From: Allohoeflea poritis
GTDB lineage: Bacteria; Pseudomonadota; Alphaproteobacteria; Rhizobiales; Rhizobiaceae
DNA: 64,000 nucleotides
Reading direction: 5' to 3'
NCBI RefSeq assembly: GCF_027889715.1
Contig: NZ_JAPJZH010000002.1
Span: 434,001 to 498,000, forward strand
Both the position numbers and the translations under genes were made by a program. Under the pieces are notes generated by a model, which worked only from the letters and a program-made list of their open reading frames with translations, was not told the origin of the DNA and did no database searches. This document shows, piece by piece, positions 45,237-53,444 of this stretch (the first letter of the stretch is position 1; every line of letters begins with the position of its first letter).

Positions 45237-46322
45237 ATGGTGGCAGATTCACTTCCCGATGCGGCCCGCAATCTCCTGATCAATTGCGCCGGTGCTGCCC
45301 CGGGCGATTCCATTCTCATTCTTCACGAAGATCCCATGTTGGGCTGGTACGACCTGCAGGCGCCGAAGGCGGTGGCAATCGAGGCGGAACGGCAGGGCAT
45401 GAAGCCGACGCTTCGCATGGTGGGCGGCCCGGATCAAAGCGGTGAACTCTCCAAAGACGTTCTGGCAGCGATGGCTGGGCACGACCAGACGGTGTTCTTT
45501 GCCAGGATCGGCGACCAGGGCCGCTTCTCGATCCGCCAGTCCGGAAGGCCGGCGGTCATGTCCTATGCGATCAACGAGACCATGCTGGCCTCACCGTTCG
45601 GCTGCTTCGACTACGGCGCGTTCCTCGATCTGAAGGACGCGCTCAACCGGACGCTCGACAGAGCCGCAGAGATCCGCATCACCTGCGCAAGCGGCACGAA
45701 TCTTCGCGGACGCTCGATCGTCGATCCGGACGAGGCCGACGACGTTTCGGTCAAGCGCTTCCCGATGGGCATCTACAAGCCGATACGCATGCAGGGGTTT
45801 TCCGGCAAGGTCGCGGTCACGCACTACCTCACGCCAACCGGCTCCCGCCCCTATATGCCGGCATGGCTCGGTCTCGACGATACCGTCATCGCGACCGTGG
45901 ACGGCAATCGTATTACAGGCTTTGAGGGTGCACCGCAGACGGTCGGCGCCGTCGAGAACCATTACCGGCATGTCGCGGAGACATTCGGCATCAAGCCGAT
46001 GTTCGCACATTCCTGGCATTCGGGCATGCATCCGGCCTGCGCCTACACCATGCCGGCAGCGGACAATCCCGACCGATGGTCGAACACGGCATTTCCCAAT
46101 CCGCGGATCCTGCATGTCCACACCTGTGGCGCCTATCCGCCGGGCGAGATCTGCTGGATGGTGTTTGACCCGCTCGTCACCGTCGACGGCGCTCCCTTGT
46201 GGAACCGCGGGCAATTGAACAGGCAAATCAACGACGATATCGCCGCCGTCTTTTCCCGCTGGCCCGGACTCGCTGCACTGTTCGACAATCCGTCTCGTGA
46301 CATCGGTCTTGACAATACGTAA
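45237..46322 (+). CDS. Possible M29/NicX-like metalloenzyme
   Basis: A 361-residue soluble protein I do not identify with certainty. The pattern of His clusters (FAHSWHSGMHP near 258 and HVHTCGAYPPGE near 297) and the length recall M29 aminopeptidases and the related 2,5-dihydroxypyridine dioxygenase NicX. The context (amino acid transporter, oxygenase, AhpD-like protein) would suit a ring-cleaving or hydrolytic step. The N-terminus is well placed after a weak ribosome site. Its stop codon lies inside the first half of a palindrome that serves the next gene. Confidence 0.4.
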   Translation: MVADSLPDAARNLLINCAGAAPGDSILILHEDPMLGWYDLQAPKAVAIEAERQGMKPTLRMVGGPDQSGELSKDVLAAMAGHDQTVFFARIGDQGRFSIRQSGRPAVMSYAINETMLASPFGCFDYGAFLDLKDALNRTLDRAAEIRITCASGTNLRGRSIVDPDEADDVSVKRFPMGIYKPIRMQGFSGKVAVTHYLTPTGSRPYMPAWLGLDDTVIATVDGNRITGFEGAPQTVGAVENHYRHVAETFGIKPMFAHSWHSGMHPACAYTMPAADNPDRWSNTAFPNPRILHVHTCGAYPPGEICWMVFDPLVTVDGAPLWNRGQLNRQINDDIAAVFSRWPGLAALFDNPSRDIGLDNT

Positions 46323-46352
46323 GTAGAGACTTACGGTAAGCTGTGACTTACG
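46318..46352. promoter_or_regulatory. Paired palindromes at ArsR gene start
   Basis: CGTAAGT-AGAG-ACTTACG (46318-46335) is a perfect inverted repeat, directly followed by GTAAG-N6-CTTAC (46336-46351). They overlap the upstream stop codon and the GTG start of the ArsR gene, which suggests tight autorepression. Confidence 0.6.
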
Positions 46353-46660
46353 AAACAGCCTTGACAGCGCTTGCCGACCCGTCGCGCCGGCGCATTTTTG
46401 AAACGCTGCGGGATCGGCCGCGCACGGTATCTGACATTGCCCAACGGCAACCGATCAGCCGCCCGGCGGTTTCCCAGCATCTGAAGGCACTGCAGGAAGC
46501 CGGCCTTGTCGTCGCCCGGCCGCAGGGAACCGCGCGTTACTACCGCATTCGCCGCGAAGGGCTCGCCGAACTGCGCGCCTATCTGGACGGCTTCTGGGAT
46601 GATGTTCTCGCCGCCTATGCGCAAGAAGTAAGCAAGACACTGGGAGAAGAGAATGGTTGA
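46343..46660 (+). CDS. ArsR-family regulator
   Basis: A 105-residue winged-helix protein starting at GTG. The recognition region reads TVSDIAQRQPISRPAVSQHLKAL near 30-52, with a beta-wing GTARYYRIRREG near 66. No metal-binding Cys cluster is present, so it is not a classical metal sensor. It overlaps the SRPBCC gene by eight bases (ATGGTTGA), a pairing common in Alphaproteobacteria, and starts within a double palindrome likely to be its operator. Confidence 0.83.
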   Translation: MTYETALTALADPSRRRIFETLRDRPRTVSDIAQRQPISRPAVSQHLKALQEAGLVVARPQGTARYYRIRREGLAELRAYLDGFWDDVLAAYAQEVSKTLGEENG

Positions 46661-47120
46661 GCCGATCCGGAAACTGATTGTCGTTCCCTGCGACCCGCAG
46701 ACCGCCTTTTCGGTTTTTGCCGAGCGCACCGCCGACTGGTGGCCGCTCGACAAGCATTCGCTGACCGCGGGCCGCACCGGCAATGCGGCGAAATCCGTGA
46801 CGATTGAGCCGGGCGTCGGTGGCCGCATCATCGAAACCTCCCCGGACGGCGAGGAACTGCACTGGGGTTCAATCAAGGTTTACGAGCCGGGAAAGGTGCT
46901 CTGCTTTTCGTGGCATGTGGCCGAGCCGGTCGACCGGGCGACCGAGGTTGAAATCCGTTTCGAGGAACTGTCCCCCGAACAGACGCAGGTTACGCTCGAA
47001 CATCGCAACTGGGATGTGCTTGGCGAAGCCGGCGAAGAAACGCGCGGTCACTACAACAATGGCTGGGTGCACGTTTTCGAGGACTGCTTCGGCGGCGCCT
47101 GCAAAATGCCGGCATCTTGA
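46653..47120 (+). CDS. SRPBCC (AHSA1-type) domain protein
   Basis: A 155-residue START/AHSA1-like protein: KLIVVPCDPQTAFSVFAERT near 7, GGRIIETSPDGEELHWG near 53 and RFEELSPEQTQVTLEHRNWD near 96, with W and H pocket residues. These proteins bind hydrophobic ligands in a helix-grip cavity. It is translationally coupled to the ArsR regulator. The ligand is unknown. Confidence 0.83.
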   Translation: MVEPIRKLIVVPCDPQTAFSVFAERTADWWPLDKHSLTAGRTGNAAKSVTIEPGVGGRIIETSPDGEELHWGSIKVYEPGKVLCFSWHVAEPVDRATEVEIRFEELSPEQTQVTLEHRNWDVLGEAGEETRGHYNNGWVHVFEDCFGGACKMPAS

Positions 47121-47387
47121 ATCCGGCGCAGTAGATCCGCCATGCATCAAGGGACGGCATAGCTGTCGTTGCTAACCGAAAATATTGCCGACCGTACCGC
47201 CAGAACAGACTCGGCAAACGCCGAAAAACGCCGCTTCTCAAGATCTTAAGCAGGTTAAGTATATGTGATATATTAACCACAGATGGTATGCATCTTGCCC
47301 TCATGTCAATTCTCATCGTTTCAATAAGATTAACTTTCTATTAATAATTGTTTCTGTTGAACGATTTATTGGGGCAGGATCATCGTT

Positions 47388-48113
47388 ATGAGTATTCGCA
47401 CAGTTTTCGGCGCAGCCGCAGCCTCGCTTATGCTGTTGGTTAGTGCACAGGCAGCAGACGTTATCGTGGAAGAGGTGGTTGTCGCACCGGCGCCGCCGCC
47501 GCCAAGCAACTGGACCGGTTTCTATGCGGGCCTTCACGCTGGTTATGGATGGGGTAACAGCGACTGGAGCTTCCAGCCCGGTTCATTCTGGAGCAATCCG
47601 CCTGTTACGGGCGGCTCGACGTCACCCGATGGATTCATCGGCGGTGGACAGGTCGGCTACCTGCATCAGAATGGTGACCTCGTGTTCGGTGTCGACATCT
47701 CGGCATCATATGCCGATCTGGATGACACCATCGCATCACCCGCATTTCCGGCATTTGATACCTGGCAGACGGAAATCGATTTCCTTGCCCTCGCGCAACT
47801 GCGGGCCGGCTATGCCTACGACAAATGGCTGATTTTTGCACAAGGCGGTTACGCCGGTGCACATGCCGAAGCGACGGGCACCGCCCTGTTCGGCTTCGGC
47901 GCCAGCGACTCGAACTGGCACAATGGCTGGACTGTCGGCGGCGGTGTTCTCTACAAGCCGGGCCAGAACTGGTCGTTCGGCGCCGAGTACAACTACATCG
48001 ACCTGCAGTCGCAAAACTACAACATGTCGGTTTTCGGTGGCAACGACCCGGCAAGCATCAGTCACGACATCCACGCGGTCAAGGCGACGCTGAATTTCCA
48101 TTTCGGCAACTGA
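47388..48113 (+). CDS. Outer membrane beta-barrel protein (Omp25/31-like)
   Basis: A 241-residue protein with a signal peptide (MSIRTVFGAAAASLMLLVSA, QAA cleavage), a Pro-rich linker (APAPPPPSNWTGFY) and a barrel of alternating strands ending in ATLNFHFGN with an aromatic residue as outer-membrane sorting signal. WTGFYAGLHAGYGWG near 45 is the rhizobial/brucellar Omp25-family opening. It lies after a 267-bp gap with an AT-rich promoter region and has a strong terminator. Confidence 0.87.
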   Translation: MSIRTVFGAAAASLMLLVSAQAADVIVEEVVVAPAPPPPSNWTGFYAGLHAGYGWGNSDWSFQPGSFWSNPPVTGGSTSPDGFIGGGQVGYLHQNGDLVFGVDISASYADLDDTIASPAFPAFDTWQTEIDFLALAQLRAGYAYDKWLIFAQGGYAGAHAEATGTALFGFGASDSNWHNGWTVGGGVLYKPGQNWSFGAEYNYIDLQSQNYNMSVFGGNDPASISHDIHAVKATLNFHFGN

Positions 48114-48134
48114 TCGCCGCAAACATCCGATAGG

Positions 48135-48163
48135 AAGGCGGGCTCCGCGGGGCCCGCCTTTTT
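48135..48163 (+). terminator. Intrinsic terminator of outer membrane protein gene
   Basis: AAGGCGGGC (48135-48143) pairs perfectly with GCCCGCCTT (48152-48160), followed by a T run. It starts 22 bases after the stop. Confidence 0.88.
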
Positions 48164-48313
48164 GTTGCCCGGACCCCGCGCACAGGAAAAACGCTCTCCG
48201 CGATCACTTAATGTAACGCCGGCTTAACAACCGGTCACAAGCGGCGCGGCGGCCATCAAATTGCCGCCGTTCATTTCGACGCTGCGGTTTTTGACCGAGC
48301 CCGAAGAATTGCC

Positions 48314-48985
48314 ATGCGCCTTCCGATCATCATTTTTATCGTCGCGGTCGCCTTGGGCGCCGCTGTCACCGCATATATCGCGCCCAACGACAGGCTGAAC
48401 AGCCTGGTCGAGCAAATGCCGGAAGGCCTTCGCGCCGCCTGGGCAAAAACCGAGGTGATCGAGGATCTGTTCACCCATCGGGCCGTCACCTTCCCGTCCG
48501 CCGAGGGCGACAAGCCCCAATCGAAACCGCGCCGCCAGAGCCCGATTCCGCCGGCCTCCGGCATCACCATCGGCCACTGGCGCTACAATTGCGACGAGGA
48601 AGCGCGCAAACGGTCCGACTGCTCGATCACCCATCAGGTGGCCGAGGGCGACGGCAATGTGCGCTTTTCCTGGCAGATTGCCATGGAGCCCGGCGGCGGG
48701 TTCCGCTCGACCTGGCAAACCGCCACCGGCGTGCGTGTCGACCGGGGCATCGTGTTCGAGGCGGGCGACGAAAAACCGCTAACCCTGCCCTATTCGTCCT
48801 GCGTGGACCGCTATTGTGAATCGGCAACCGAACTTGACGACAAATTCGTCGAGGCGCTTTTGCAGGCCGACCGCGCCAGCGCAACCGTGCATGACCCGCT
48901 GGACCGGCCCGTCAAATACACGATCAGCGTCGACGGACTTGCGGCGAGCCTCCGCATGCTCGGAGACGAGAGCAATCGAATTTGA
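48314..48985 (+). CDS. Invasion-associated locus B (IalB)-like protein
   Basis: A 223-residue protein with an N-terminal membrane anchor or signal segment (MRLPIIIFIVAVALGAAVTAYI) and an IalB-type domain from about 85. WRYNCDEEARKRSDCSITHQ near 96, WQIAMEPGG near 121 and SSCVDRYCESATELD near 161 show the two Cys pairs of the family. IalB proteins are periplasmic; some affect host-cell invasion in Bartonella. Free-living relatives are common, so no pathogenicity is implied. Confidence 0.7.
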   Translation: MRLPIIIFIVAVALGAAVTAYIAPNDRLNSLVEQMPEGLRAAWAKTEVIEDLFTHRAVTFPSAEGDKPQSKPRRQSPIPPASGITIGHWRYNCDEEARKRSDCSITHQVAEGDGNVRFSWQIAMEPGGGFRSTWQTATGVRVDRGIVFEAGDEKPLTLPYSSCVDRYCESATELDDKFVEALLQADRASATVHDPLDRPVKYTISVDGLAASLRMLGDESNRI

Positions 48986-49220
48986 CGCCCGACCAGTCAA
49001 TACTGTCCACAGTTTAATCGACCCTACTGTGTTATTGTGACACAAGTCGTTGGCAATACTCTTCTTTGTATCGTCTTGACGACTTGACCTTGGGAACGGG
49101 AGTTTCGATACTGCCTGCGCGGCGCCGTTGTGAACACAAGAACGGCAACTGGCAAAGCGGTAACAACACGCCGGTGCGAAAGCAACGGACTTTGGGGACG
49201 GCAAACACAGGAGTAATTCG

Positions 49221-49469
49221 ATGAGGGCTTTGGTAATTGCGGTTCTGGCAGCCGCGACGTTGACGGCTTGCACAACCGCCGAGAAGACGGCAAGCGGTGC
49301 GGGCATTGGTGCCGCCGTGGGTGGCGCAGTCTCCGGCAGCGCCGGCGGCGCGGTTGTAGGCGCACTGATTGGCGGCTTCGGCACCTATCTCGCCGAAACC
49401 GGCGACGGAATGTGCCAGTACCGCAACTCCAGGGGACAGGTCTACACGGCCCGCTGCCACTGGCTCTAG
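49221..49469 (+). CDS. Glycine-zipper lipoprotein, copy 1
   Basis: An 82-residue lipoprotein: signal MRALVIAVLAAATLTAC with lipidated Cys17, a glycine-zipper stretch of GxxxG repeats (GAGIGAAVGGAVSGSAGG near 27), then a short polar end with two Cys (MCQYRNSRGQVY..RCHWL). ATG 49221 follows aggag. The zipper suggests membrane-associated oligomers. Copy 2 lies 161 bases downstream with the same start and end. Confidence 0.8.
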   Translation: MRALVIAVLAAATLTACTTAEKTASGAGIGAAVGGAVSGSAGGAVVGALIGGFGTYLAETGDGMCQYRNSRGQVYTARCHWL

Positions 49470-49630
49470 AAAAAGATCCGAGAGCGGCCTGTACACGCGA
49501 CAGGCCGTTCCCGACGATCGTGACTTTTTCCGGTCTCTCCAAGAGACCGCAGCCCGAGTTTCGGTGCAAAGCCGGTTGCGCACCACGGCAACGGGACAGC
49601 GTGAATATCCGGCATCAGAAGGATGAAAAG

Positions 49631-49879
49631 ATGAGAGCTTTGGTCATTGCGGTTCTTGCTGCCGCAACACTGACGGCGTGCACGACCACTGAAAAGACCG
49701 CGACCGGTGCTGGAGTGGGCGCTGTCGTCGGCGGCGCGGTCACGCGCAGCGCCGGCGGTGCAGTCGTCGGCGCACTGATCGGCGGCTTCGGAACCTATCT
49801 CGCGGAAACCGCGGACGGCCGCTGCCAGTACCGCAACTCTCGTGGGCAGGTCTACACCACGCGCTGCCACTACCGTTAG
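49631..49879 (+). CDS. Glycine-zipper lipoprotein, copy 2
   Basis: An 82-residue paralogue of the preceding gene, same length, lipobox and Cys pattern, with changes mainly in the zipper (ATGAGVGAVVGGAVTRSAGG) and the last residues (RCHYR). ATG 49631 follows aagga; the frame stays open upstream into the gap without a better start. Tandem duplication is the simplest explanation. Confidence 0.8.
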   Translation: MRALVIAVLAAATLTACTTTEKTATGAGVGAVVGGAVTRSAGGAVVGALIGGFGTYLAETADGRCQYRNSRGQVYTTRCHYR

Positions 49880-49887
49880 CGCATGCT

Positions 49888-49912
49888 CCGGAAGGCGCCC
49901 AGCGTCTTCCGG
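49888..49912 (+). terminator. Hairpin after lipoprotein copy 2
   Basis: CCGGAAG (49888-49894) pairs with CTTCCGG (49906-49912) nine bases after the stop. The following sequence is poor in T, so this is a weak call. Confidence 0.4.
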
Positions 49913-49946
49913 GTGCTTAACCGGCCGGTATCCGGCGAATTTCCGC

Positions 49947-50864
49947 TCAGTATTTCTGCGGCACGTATAGCTCGTGCGGTAGCACCTTTCGCTCGTAGTC
50001 GGGATTGAAAACCCGATCCGGGAGCGAAACGTCCTCATGGTCGACATCCGTGTAGGGAATCTGCTGCAGGAAGTGGTCCATGCAGTTCAGCCGTGCCCGC
50101 TTCTTGTCGTTGCCCTCGACGATGTACCAGGGGGCTTCGGGAATGTTCGTACGCGCGAACATCTCCTCCTTTGCCTTGGTGTAGTCCTCCCAGCGCACCC
50201 GTGACTGCAGGTCCATGGGGCTGAGCTTCCACTGTTTGAGCGGGTCGTGGATGCGCATGAGGAAGCGAAGCTGCTGCTCCTCATCCGTGATCGAGAACCA
50301 GTATTTGATGAGGATGATGCCGGACCGCACGAGCATGCGTTCGAATTCCGGAACGTCACGGAAGAACTGCTCGACCTGATCTTCCGTGGAGAAACCCATC
50401 ACCCGTTCGACACCGGCGCGGTTGTACCAGGAACGGTCGAACAGAACGATCTCGCCGCCGGCCGGCAAATGCGGCACATAGCGCTGGAAATACCATTGCG
50501 TCTTTTCACGGTCGTTCGGCGCCGGCAGGGCCACGACACGCGCGATACGCGGGTTGAGACGCTGCGTTATACGCTTGATGACACCGCCCTTCCCGGCCGA
50601 ATCGCGCCCCTCGAAGATGACAACGATTTTCGACTTCGTGTGCTCGACCCAGTCCTGCAGCTTGATGAGCTCCGATTGCAGCGTCAGAAGCTGGCGGAAA
50701 TACTGGGCGCGCGGAATGGTCGGCGGATGCATCTGCCTGTAAATGCGGCGAATTTCCAGCGACAGAGCCGGTTCCGACATTTCCAGCTCATAGTCCTCGT
50801 CCAGTGTGTCGGCGAGTTCTGCCTCCAGCCAGTCCATATTCTCTTCGTCGCGCTCCGGCGCCAT
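49947..50864 (-). CDS. ppk2: Polyphosphate kinase 2 (PPK2)
   Basis: A 305-residue class I PPK2. Walker A is FEGRDSAGKGGVIKR near 83, Walker B VLFDRSWYNRAGVERV near 141 with the lid Arg residues, and KYWFSITDEEQ near 187. ATG 50864 follows AAGGGAG at ideal distance; a longer start at 50915 lacks this. The enzyme phosphorylates nucleoside diphosphates using polyphosphate, or the reverse. It flanks the accessory island on its left and is transcribed away from it. Confidence 0.88.
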   Translation of the reverse strand: MAPERDEENMDWLEAELADTLDEDYELEMSEPALSLEIRRIYRQMHPPTIPRAQYFRQLLTLQSELIKLQDWVEHTKSKIVVIFEGRDSAGKGGVIKRITQRLNPRIARVVALPAPNDREKTQWYFQRYVPHLPAGGEIVLFDRSWYNRAGVERVMGFSTEDQVEQFFRDVPEFERMLVRSGIILIKYWFSITDEEQQLRFLMRIHDPLKQWKLSPMDLQSRVRWEDYTKAKEEMFARTNIPEAPWYIVEGNDKKRARLNCMDHFLQQIPYTDVDHEDVSLPDRVFNPDYERKVLPHELYVPQKY

Positions 50865-51094
50865 ATTTGTCTCCCTTGACCCGCTGACGAAAGCGTCGTG
50901 CCATTTCAGCCGCATGGCTCGTCACATCCAGCAGCCCTAACCCAGTAGCATCACAAAAATGCAACGGAATTGCATCGGTTTCAACGCCGTGGTGCCTGTC
51001 TGTGAAAACTCCATCTGCGGGAAAATACTACGTACGAGAAGAGCGCCATTGTTTCCGGCCTTTGCAACCCAAACATCGGAAATCGGCCCTTGTT

Positions 51095-51164
51095 ATTGCT
51101 GAAGGCCTAATAGCAATGGTTCAGTCGATTTCTAAAGTGCACCCTTATGTTGTATTCAGGGTGC
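51095..51164. promoter_or_regulatory. Two inverted repeats upstream of the SIR2/AAA+ operon
   Basis: ATTGCT-N11-AGCAAT (51095-51117) and GCACCC-N14-GGGTGC (51139-51164) lie just before the first gene of the operon, and a GGAGG ribosome site plus a T run follows. Together with the rest of the 319-bp gap (50865-51183), which holds no coding frame I support, they could form an operator or leader structure controlling the toxic operon. Confidence 0.4.
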
Positions 51165-51183
51165 GAGTGGAGGTTTTTTTTCT

Positions 51184-53370
51184 ATGGTGGGACGAAAAGT
51201 ACTGCTTCTGGGTGATACGAGTATTGACTGCTTCATTCTGCACGATGCACCGAAACCGCCAAACAAGAAGAACGCGGAGCGGCCCGATTGGCAACGGCAC
51301 AGGCAATGGCGAAGCTGGATGCTGCCCGGCGGCGTGCACATGGCGCAAAGTTTCCTCGATGATCTTGGCATTGAGGCCGACATCTGCGGACCGACGCGGA
51401 TAAGCACGGGGAAAAAGGCCGTCACGCGTCTGGCGTCCCTTGCAACCCTCCGATACGTGGAAAGCAAAGACGGCAGGATCGTCAAGACTGACGAACCCAT
51501 CGGGCCCCGGCAGAACAAGGTCCGCATTGCAAGTCTGGACGGATATCAGGACATTGTGACCTTTGCCGCAGCCAAAGGAAGCGCACCAAATAGAGGTTTC
51601 GGCCTCCTGCCGGAGGGCATTCCCAAACAGTTCGAGCTTGATGGCAAATTTGATGATCTGGCCGATTATGATGCGGTGATTATCAACGATGCGGGAGACC
51701 AGTTGCGGAAGGAATGTGCTGCGCTTGTAAAAAAAGCGCTCTCCCGCGCGGCAAAACGCCCTGAAAAACCTGTGATCATAAAGATGCACCAGCCCCTGCT
51801 GAGCGGCGCGGTCTGGAAAGAAATGGACAAGCTGCGCCCGGCAAACGCGGTTCTGATACTCGGCGCCCAGGATTTGAGGGAATACGGTATCGAACTGAAC
51901 CACTGCCTCTCATGGGATGCGGTCGTGGACGACATCGACAGTGCAATCAACGGCAATCCGGGTATTCAGTCCATACTGGATACAGGTTGCCAACTTGTCG
52001 TCCAGTTCGATGTGGAAGGAGCAATCTGCATTGGATCCTATAAAACTGGTGTTCGCAGGACGCTGATTTTCGATCCGACATTGCATGAGGGCGCGGTCGA
52101 ACAGCGCAATGAGGGAACACTGATCGGCAAGATGAACTGTTTTCTCGCCCACATGACATCCGCCCTGATCGCCGAAAAAGTGTCTGGTCACGAACAGGTG
52201 GCGAATGCCTGCCTTAACGCCCTTCGCGGTGCGCGCAGCTATGCCGAAAAGACGATGACCCTCAAAATGGCAGGAAAAAGCAAGGATGCCACGGCTGGAG
52301 AACTGAAAGGTCCCAAGCTCGAGAGACAGCCAAAAAAGGGCAACTATCGAAGTATTGTGCTCGAACCACTCCTGAAGGAGAGCCGTTGCTACGACAAGCG
52401 GGCGTTGATCCACCAGATGACCGCGGAATTGGGTATTCCACAATTAGCAAAACGCGTCGTCCTGGAGGGAAAGAAGATACTTGATCGATATCCTGTGGGT
52501 CGCTTCGGAGATCTTATCGTGGTCGACAGGTCGGAAGTGGAGGCCTATCGCGCCATCAGCCGTCTGATCAGCCAATATCTGGACAATGCGAAGGACACGA
52601 AACCCCTGTCCATCGCCGTTTTTGGTGCACCGGGATCCGGCAAGTCCTTCGGTGTCAAGCAACTGGTGGACAAGCACGAAGTTCCCATCCGCGAATTCAA
52701 CCTGTCCGAAGCCCAGCAGTCTGACCTGCCAGGGTACTTTCATGAAATCAGGGACTACAACCTGGCCGGGGAAACACCGCTCTGTTTCTTTGACGAATTC
52801 GACAGCCAGGGAAAATCGCTTGTCGCAAGTTTTCTAGCGCCCATGCAGGACGGGAAATTCAGGCAGGGCGCACGGGTACACCCGATCGGCAGAGGCATAT
52901 TCGTATTCGCCGGCGGCACCTCAAGAAATTACGCCGAATTCTACTCACCGAGCAAACATGACAGAGACAACGATGCCGGTTCGTCGTTAACGTCCGGCCC
53001 GTCGGACGAAGACCTCAAGATTCCGGATTTCAGCTCACGGCTCAGAGGATATATCGATATCGGAACCCTTGACGCAGCCGGAGACCTGTACCCTTTGCGA
53101 AGAGCCATCTTGTTGCGAACCTTCATTGAAGAGCTGATGCCGGGCATCATCGGGCCGGATGGTGAAGCCGCGATCGCCGACAATCTCCTGCACGCATTTC
53201 TGACGTGCGAAGAATATGTTCACAGCGCCCGTTCGATCGAGCAGATCGTGCGAATGTCCTCGAAGGGCAAATGGACGGTTCGGTTTTCGGTTTCAGATTT
53301 ACCGGAGCCAAATCAATTGCGGCTGCACACTGATCCGAAACGCTTCAAGCAACTAACGCACATGCATTAG
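51184..53370 (+). CDS. PfkB-like (ribokinase fold) and AAA+ ATPase fusion
   Basis: A 728-residue protein with two parts. Residues 1-345 resemble a PfkB/ribokinase domain: KVLLLGDTSIDCFIL at the start, LPGGVHMAQSFLDDLG near 47 (motif 1 region), YDAVIINDAGDQL near 162. The usual DTxGAGD active site is replaced by a GTLIGKM stretch near 311, lacking the catalytic Asp, so it may sense rather than phosphorylate. Residues 470-680 are an AAA+ ATPase: Walker A GAPGSGKS (481-488), Walker B LCFFDEFD (533-540), sensor-like IFVFAGGTS near 573. It starts at ATG 51184 after GGAGG and precedes the SIR2 gene by 74 bases. I do not know this fusion from any named system. Confidence 0.65.
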   Translation: MVGRKVLLLGDTSIDCFILHDAPKPPNKKNAERPDWQRHRQWRSWMLPGGVHMAQSFLDDLGIEADICGPTRISTGKKAVTRLASLATLRYVESKDGRIVKTDEPIGPRQNKVRIASLDGYQDIVTFAAAKGSAPNRGFGLLPEGIPKQFELDGKFDDLADYDAVIINDAGDQLRKECAALVKKALSRAAKRPEKPVIIKMHQPLLSGAVWKEMDKLRPANAVLILGAQDLREYGIELNHCLSWDAVVDDIDSAINGNPGIQSILDTGCQLVVQFDVEGAICIGSYKTGVRRTLIFDPTLHEGAVEQRNEGTLIGKMNCFLAHMTSALIAEKVSGHEQVANACLNALRGARSYAEKTMTLKMAGKSKDATAGELKGPKLERQPKKGNYRSIVLEPLLKESRCYDKRALIHQMTAELGIPQLAKRVVLEGKKILDRYPVGRFGDLIVVDRSEVEAYRAISRLISQYLDNAKDTKPLSIAVFGAPGSGKSFGVKQLVDKHEVPIREFNLSEAQQSDLPGYFHEIRDYNLAGETPLCFFDEFDSQGKSLVASFLAPMQDGKFRQGARVHPIGRGIFVFAGGTSRNYAEFYSPSKHDRDNDAGSSLTSGPSDEDLKIPDFSSRLRGYIDIGTLDAAGDLYPLRRAILLRTFIEELMPGIIGPDGEAAIADNLLHAFLTCEEYVHSARSIEQIVRMSSKGKWTVRFSVSDLPEPNQLRLHTDPKRFKQLTHMH

Positions 53371-53444
53371 TCAAAGTAGTTCACAGTTGTAACAATTTTC
53401 GGTTGCGTATACCCTGAACTCAATACTCTGGGGAGGGGTAACAG

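Noticed and set aside
48986-49220. Possible small RNA or regulatory RNA upstream of lipoprotein copy 1
   Set aside because: No terminator-like hairpin with a T run and no recognisable conserved motif.
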